A DNA stretch of 64,000 nucleotides. It comes from an uncultured Acidobacteriaceae bacterium (lineage in GTDB: Bacteria; Acidobacteriota; Terriglobia; Terriglobales; Acidobacteriaceae). Shown piece by piece: positions 60,518-64,000 of this stretch. The DNA lies in contig CAIMKZ010000100.1 in NCBI GenBank assembly GCA_903842065.1, positions 62,001 through 126,000 of the forward strand. Reading direction: 5' to 3'. Every line of letters starts with the position of its first letter. The first letter of the stretch is position 1. The position numbers and the translations under genes are program-made. Below the pieces are notes generated by a model. That model was given only the letters and a program-made list of their open reading frames with translations, did not search any database and was not told the origin of the DNA.

Positions 60518-63352
60518 TCACCCCGTATTTCTCAGCCCCGCCGCTATCCCGCTGATCGTCGCGGCAATCGCGCGGTTCACTTCCGGAGTGTCCTCTCCGC
60601 CACGCTTGCGCCTCAGCATCTCCACCTGGATCAGGTGCATCGGGTCCACGTACGGATTCCTCAGCCGGATCGAGCGGGCCAGCACCGGGTTCGTCTCGAG
60701 CAGCTCTTTCTGACCCAGAATCCGCAGCAGCGCCCCCACCGTGCGTTCGAACTCGTCCTTCATCGTCGCAAAGACCCGCCCGGCCAGCGCCGCATCCTCC
60801 ACCAGCGTGGCGTAGTGGCGCGCCGTGGCCAGATCCGCCTTGGCCAGCGCCATCTCCACGTTGCGCAGCAGGTCTATGAACAGCGGAAACTCTCGCGCCA
60901 TCGTCTGCAACAGCTCCAGCTTCTCGGGCCGCATGGTCAGAAACTTATCGAGCGCGTAGCCCACGCCGAACCACGCCGGCACCATCAGCCGCGACTGGTT
61001 CCATCCAAACACCCACGGAATCGCGCGCAGATCGGCGATCTTTGTTGACGACCCGCGCCTTGCCGGCCGCGAACCGATCTTCGCATTCTCCAGCTCGCTA
61101 ACCGGCGTCGACTGCTCAAAGTACGCAATCACCTCAGGGTCGTCGAGAATCTGCCTGCGGTAACAGCTAAAGGCTATCTCCGACAGCTCGTCGAGCGCCG
61201 CCTCCCACTCCCGCTTCAGCATGCCCGTGAAGTGCGCCTCGGGATTGCGCGCATTGGGCCGCGCCAGCGCATCCAGCGACGCCGCGATCATCAGCTCCAG
61301 ATTGCGCTCGGCCAGAATCACGTCGCCGTACTTGAAGTTCAGCACCTCGCCCTGCTCGGTGATACGGATCTGCCCATCGAACGAGTGCATCGGCTGCGCA
61401 AAGATCGCCCTGTGAGTCGGACCTCCACCGCGACCCACTGTCCCGCCTCTCCCGTGGAACAGCCGCAGCCGTACCCCCGCTCCACGCGCCGCCTCGTGCA
61501 GTGCACGATGTGCGCGAAAGATCTCCCAGGTCGAGGTCAGCATCCCGCCGTCCTTGTTCGAGTCCGAGTAGCCCAGCATCACCTCCTGCCAGTTCCCCCA
61601 GCTCGCCATCAGTGCGCGATAGTCTTCGCGGCTCCACAGTTCTCGGCAGATCGCCGGCGCATTGCGCAGATCTTCGATCGACTCAAACAGTGGCACCGGA
61701 ATGATCCCTGGATCTTCCTCGCCGTCGCCTTCCACGCGGAGTCCGGCCAGCCGCGCCAGCCGCACCACCGTCAACACATCCTCCACCGTCGCCGCGCCGC
61801 TGATCACATACTGCCGGATCGACTCCGGCGCGCAGCCCTGCTTCACACGGCCGATCGCGCGGAAGGTCTCCAGCACATTCGCCGTCTCCGGCCTCATCGC
61901 TCCGCTCAGTTTCTCGGCCAGCGAGCCCCCGATCGTATCTTCAAGAGCCGCCGCATGAACCCGTGCATGCTGCCTTACGTCGAGCGTGTGCAGGTGGAAT
62001 CCGAAGGTCCGCGCCTCCAGAATCAGCGGATCGACGAGCGTGCCCGCGATGCGGCTTCCGCGGTTGGCCGACAGCGACTCCCGCATCAGCTCCAGATCCC
62101 CGACAAACTCCGCCGCGCAACGGTAAGGGCTCAGCGCCTGGGCCAGCATCTCGCCTCCGGCTGAGATCGCATAAGCCGTCACCGGCAGCGCCGCGCGATC
62201 CGACCCACCGCCCAGCGTCCGCCGCAACCGCGCCTCCACGCAGATCGCAAACCGCCGATAGAGCTCTGCTTCGTACTGCTCTCCAAAGACCTCTGGAGTC
62301 TGCGCCTGGGCAAGGTACCCATCGAGCCTCTCTAGCAGAGCCGTACTCACTCCCTGCTGCCCGGCGCTGGTCGTCAGCAGGTCGATCACAGCATTCAGCC
62401 GCTGCTGGTAGTGGTGGAACAGGTGTCCCTGCGCCAGCTCCACCGCCTCACGAGTTACGTCCGGCGTCACAAACGGATTGCCGTCCCGGTCGCCCCCGAT
62501 CCACGATCCGAAGCCCAGCACCCGAGGCAGGTCCACGGCCTCAATCTCTACTTCGTACACTGCGCGGATCGCGCCGGCAATCTCGCCGTAGACGGCCGCC
62601 GCGCTCGCAAAGATCGAGACATCGTAGTAATCGAGCCCCGTCTTGATCTCGTCATAGACCGTCGGCCGTTGCGACCGCACCTCGTCGGTCTGCCACAGCG
62701 CCGTAATCTCGGCCATCAGCAGCTCTTCGAGCCGCCGTATCGCTTCTGTGGGCAAAGGAATGCGGTCCAGCCTGCCCAGGTACTCGACGATCCGACGCCG
62801 CTTCACCATCACCGTCCGCCGCGCCGTCTCCGTAGGATGCGCTGTAAACACCGGCGTCACCAGCACCCGGCTCAGGTACTCAAGCGCCTCGGCCGGCCCA
62901 ATGCCCACCTCGCGCATCGCGGTTAGCGTACCCTCGATCGATCCGCGCTGCCGACCGGCCCGACCGCTCAACTGCAAAGCCATGCGCCGCCGCTTGCGGT
63001 GGTTTGTCTCGGCCAGATTGGTCAGCTCGAAGAAGAATGCGAAGGCCCGCGTCAGCAGCGTGGCCTGCTCCACAGCCAGCGACTGAACCAGCCTGGCCGC
63101 CATCTGGCCCTGCCGACCGGCCTCAGCGCCATCGCCGCGCCCCTCGGCCTCGCGCCGCGCAATCGTGCCCTGCCGCAGCGCTTCTACCTGCGCATAAAAC
63201 TCGTCGCCGGCCTGCTCGCGCAGCACAGCCCCCAACAGCGTTCCCAGCGAGCGCACATCCCGCCGCAAAGGCGCGTCTTTCAACTCGCCCGTCTGCGCCT
63301 CAAGCTCCGCCAGACGCTGCTGCCAGTCCTCCGGGTTCCATAAAAGAGCCAT
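60518..63352 (-). CDS. ppc: Phosphoenolpyruvate carboxylase
   Basis: 944-aa anaplerotic enzyme making oxaloacetate from PEP and bicarbonate. Catalytic His in VFTAHPTETARRT, the PEP site GYSDSNKDGGMLTS, the FHGRGGTVGRGGGP loop, and RITEQGEVLNFKYG are all present. The C-terminus ends GLRNTG, the canonical end. Length is slightly above E. coli's 883. On the minus strand GATAAT lies 8 nt before the ATG. Confidence 0.97.
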   Translation of the reverse strand: MALLWNPEDWQQRLAELEAQTGELKDAPLRRDVRSLGTLLGAVLREQAGDEFYAQVEALRQGTIARREAEGRGDGAEAGRQGQMAARLVQSLAVEQATLLTRAFAFFFELTNLAETNHRKRRRMALQLSGRAGRQRGSIEGTLTAMREVGIGPAEALEYLSRVLVTPVFTAHPTETARRTVMVKRRRIVEYLGRLDRIPLPTEAIRRLEELLMAEITALWQTDEVRSQRPTVYDEIKTGLDYYDVSIFASAAAVYGEIAGAIRAVYEVEIEAVDLPRVLGFGSWIGGDRDGNPFVTPDVTREAVELAQGHLFHHYQQRLNAVIDLLTTSAGQQGVSTALLERLDGYLAQAQTPEVFGEQYEAELYRRFAICVEARLRRTLGGGSDRAALPVTAYAISAGGEMLAQALSPYRCAAEFVGDLELMRESLSANRGSRIAGTLVDPLILEARTFGFHLHTLDVRQHARVHAAALEDTIGGSLAEKLSGAMRPETANVLETFRAIGRVKQGCAPESIRQYVISGAATVEDVLTVVRLARLAGLRVEGDGEEDPGIIPVPLFESIEDLRNAPAICRELWSREDYRALMASWGNWQEVMLGYSDSNKDGGMLTSTWEIFRAHRALHEAARGAGVRLRLFHGRGGTVGRGGGPTHRAIFAQPMHSFDGQIRITEQGEVLNFKYGDVILAERNLELMIAASLDALARPNARNPEAHFTGMLKREWEAALDELSEIAFSCYRRQILDDPEVIAYFEQSTPVSELENAKIGSRPARRGSSTKIADLRAIPWVFGWNQSRLMVPAWFGVGYALDKFLTMRPEKLELLQTMAREFPLFIDLLRNVEMALAKADLATARHYATLVEDAALAGRVFATMKDEFERTVGALLRILGQKELLETNPVLARSIRLRNPYVDPMHLIQVEMLRRKRGGEDTPEVNRAIAATISGIAAGLRNTG

Positions 63353-63360
63353 GTGCTTTG

Positions 63361-63366
63361 ATTATC
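63361..63366 (-). promoter_or_regulatory. -10-like GATAAT of ppc
   Basis: On the minus strand GATAAT ends 8 nt before the ppc ATG, with no Shine-Dalgarno sequence between. Confidence 0.45.
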
Positions 63367-63422
63367 CACGAGGCGTACTGTTAGTTCGCTTTTCCTTATA
63401 CGTCCAGCGCAGTCTCAAAAGA

Positions 63423-63523
63423 GTCCCGGAGGGACGCCGCGAAATTAGCCCCGGGTGGAGTTCGCCGACAGGCGAACGGGAACCCGGGGATAGGACAGGG
63501 AAACAACATAGCCCCGTAGGGGC
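63423..63523. repeat. Intergenic hairpin repeat (copy D)
   Basis: GTCCC-GGA-GGGAC (63423-63435), then the two-level stem CCCCGGGT/ACCCGGGG (63449-63456, 63482-63489) around GTTCGCC/GGCGAAC, then GCCCC-GTA-GGGGC (63511-63523). The outer stem and the flanking TAG are identical to the copy at 12748-12793 while the inner stem is different in sequence yet still paired. Confidence 0.8.
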
Positions 63524-63569
63524 GTCCGAACCCAGCCACGAATCTACGCCCCGGACCACAAGGCCAAAC

Positions 63570-64000
63570 TCACCCCTCCAACTGCTCCATCAAATCTTCC
63601 CACTCGGCAGTCAGTGCTTCGAGCTGCCCCCGCAGCTCCTCGGCCAGCACCGTCAGCCGCTGCGTCTCCGCCGCAGAAACATACACGCCCAGTTGCTCTT
63701 CTGTATGCGCAATTGCGGCCTCAAGGCGCGGAATCTCCTCTTCAAGAAACGCACACCGCTCCTCCATCTGCTTCTGCTTGATGGGATTCAGCCGCTTCGG
63801 CTTCGCAGCCTCCTGCTCGTCGTCCGCGCCGCTCTTCACCTCTTCCGCAGCCTGCTTCACAACGCGCTTGTCATCCTGAGCGGAGCGACGGATCTGCGTT
63901 TGCTTTTCGGACGCGGGTGCCCCAGGTCTCGATTCTGAGACCTGGGATTCGACAAGCGACTCCTTCTTTCTCAGGTAGTCCTCGTAGTTGCCCTCAAACG
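63570..64000 (-). CDS. ABC-F ATPase, C-terminal part (cut by the window end)
   Basis: About 143 C-terminal residues. It opens with FEGNYEDYLRKKE, the end of the second ATPase domain of ABC-F proteins, and continues with a charged linker. The last part is a coiled-coil C-terminal domain (PIKQKQMEERCAFLEEEIPRLEAAIAHTEEQLG, TVLAEELRGQLEALTAEWEDLMEQLEG) as in Uup. These cytosolic proteins act at the ribosome or, for Uup, in DNA structure metabolism. The linker is encoded in part by a palindromic repeat. The rest of the gene lies beyond 64000. Confidence 0.8.
   Translation of the reverse strand, partial: FEGNYEDYLRKKESLVESQVSESRPGAPASEKQTQIRRSAQDDKRVVKQAAEEVKSGADDEQEAAKPKRLNPIKQKQMEERCAFLEEEIPRLEAAIAHTEEQLGVYVSAAETQRLTVLAEELRGQLEALTAEWEDLMEQLEG
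63870..63950. repeat. Palindromic repeat inside the ABC-F gene
   Basis: Two repeat-like segments lie in frame: a GTCATCCTGAGCGGAGCGACG stretch at 63870-63890 and a perfect 10-bp hairpin CCCAGGTCTC/GAGACCTGGG at 63921-63946 preceded by GGGTGC. The hairpin resembles the intergenic one at 12661-12689 (CCCAGGTGCC/GGCACCTGGG). It adds roughly 25-30 residues to the linker. Confidence 0.6.

Overview
The window looks like chromosomal DNA of a GC-rich Acidobacteriota member, probably class Terriglobia. I infer this from several things: the order M50 protease - trpS - scpA - scpB - pseudouridine synthase, an exported Ig-like protein of the acidobacterial type, a DUF5916 beta-barrel protein, an HpnP-like radical SAM enzyme, and short GC-rich hairpin repeats between genes. 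No marker fixes the genus. I see no rRNA, tRNA, CRISPR array, complete insertion sequence or prophage.

Layout. 1-7.3 kb: a small anchored protein, an HIT protein divergent from a molybdopterin oxidoreductase, a rhodanese, an Ig-like protein, a KBL-type acyltransferase followed by ruvA, and an orphan XRE antitoxin-like gene. 7.3-10.2 kb: mreBCD on the minus strand. 10.4-13.8 kb: a complete type II toxin-antitoxin pair, an aldo/keto reductase, a membrane protein, a second antitoxin-like gene with an apparent ATA start, and arrays of small hairpin repeats. 13.8-15.6 kb: an Lrp-type regulator divergent from ald, with repeated TGCAC boxes on both sides. 15.7-18.6 kb: rpmH-rnpA-yidD-yidC. 18.67-18.91 kb: a 242-bp MITE-like element with terminal inverted repeats. 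19.6-22.7 kb: hslV and hslU separated by an AT-richer gene that encodes a divergent EndoIII-type (HhH-GPD, 4Fe-4S) protein. 22.9-28.8 kb (minus): an MlaFE-like lipid ABC pair and an NtrC-type regulator with a PDZ-containing sensor kinase. 29-32.4 kb: two envelope proteins, then a three-gene operon of an XRE regulator and two paralogous four-helix membrane proteins. 32.4-46.9 kb: tyrS, radical SAM, hexapeptide acetyltransferase, M50 protease, trpS (with an unexplained C-terminal extension), scpA, pit, scpB, a pseudouridine synthase with long low-complexity tails, and a D-2-hydroxyacid dehydrogenase. 47-64 kb: an exported amidohydrolase, PAP2 phosphatase, PilZ, msrA, a TM2 protein, DUF5916, DUF2461, HU, an RlmI-like methyltransferase, a MobC-like RHH protein, a GAF-EAL phosphodiesterase, prolyl oligopeptidase, PEP carboxylase, and the 3' end of an ABC-F gene.

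The most general signal is in the promoters. At least six genes have a -10-like hexamer (TACAAT, TATCTT, CACAAT, TAACAT) ending exactly 6 nt before the start codon, and several more have 7-10 nt. None of the closest cases has a Shine-Dalgarno sequence. This is the geometry of leaderless mRNAs. It also explains the antitoxin-like frame at 12880, which has no standard start codon but has ATA exactly where the others have ATG.

The other leading candidates for something new are the XRE/two-membrane-protein operon at 30.9-32.4 kb with its palindromic operator, the HhH-GPD protein between hslV and hslU, the MITE-like element, and the hairpin repeat family whose loops are constant while the stems vary.
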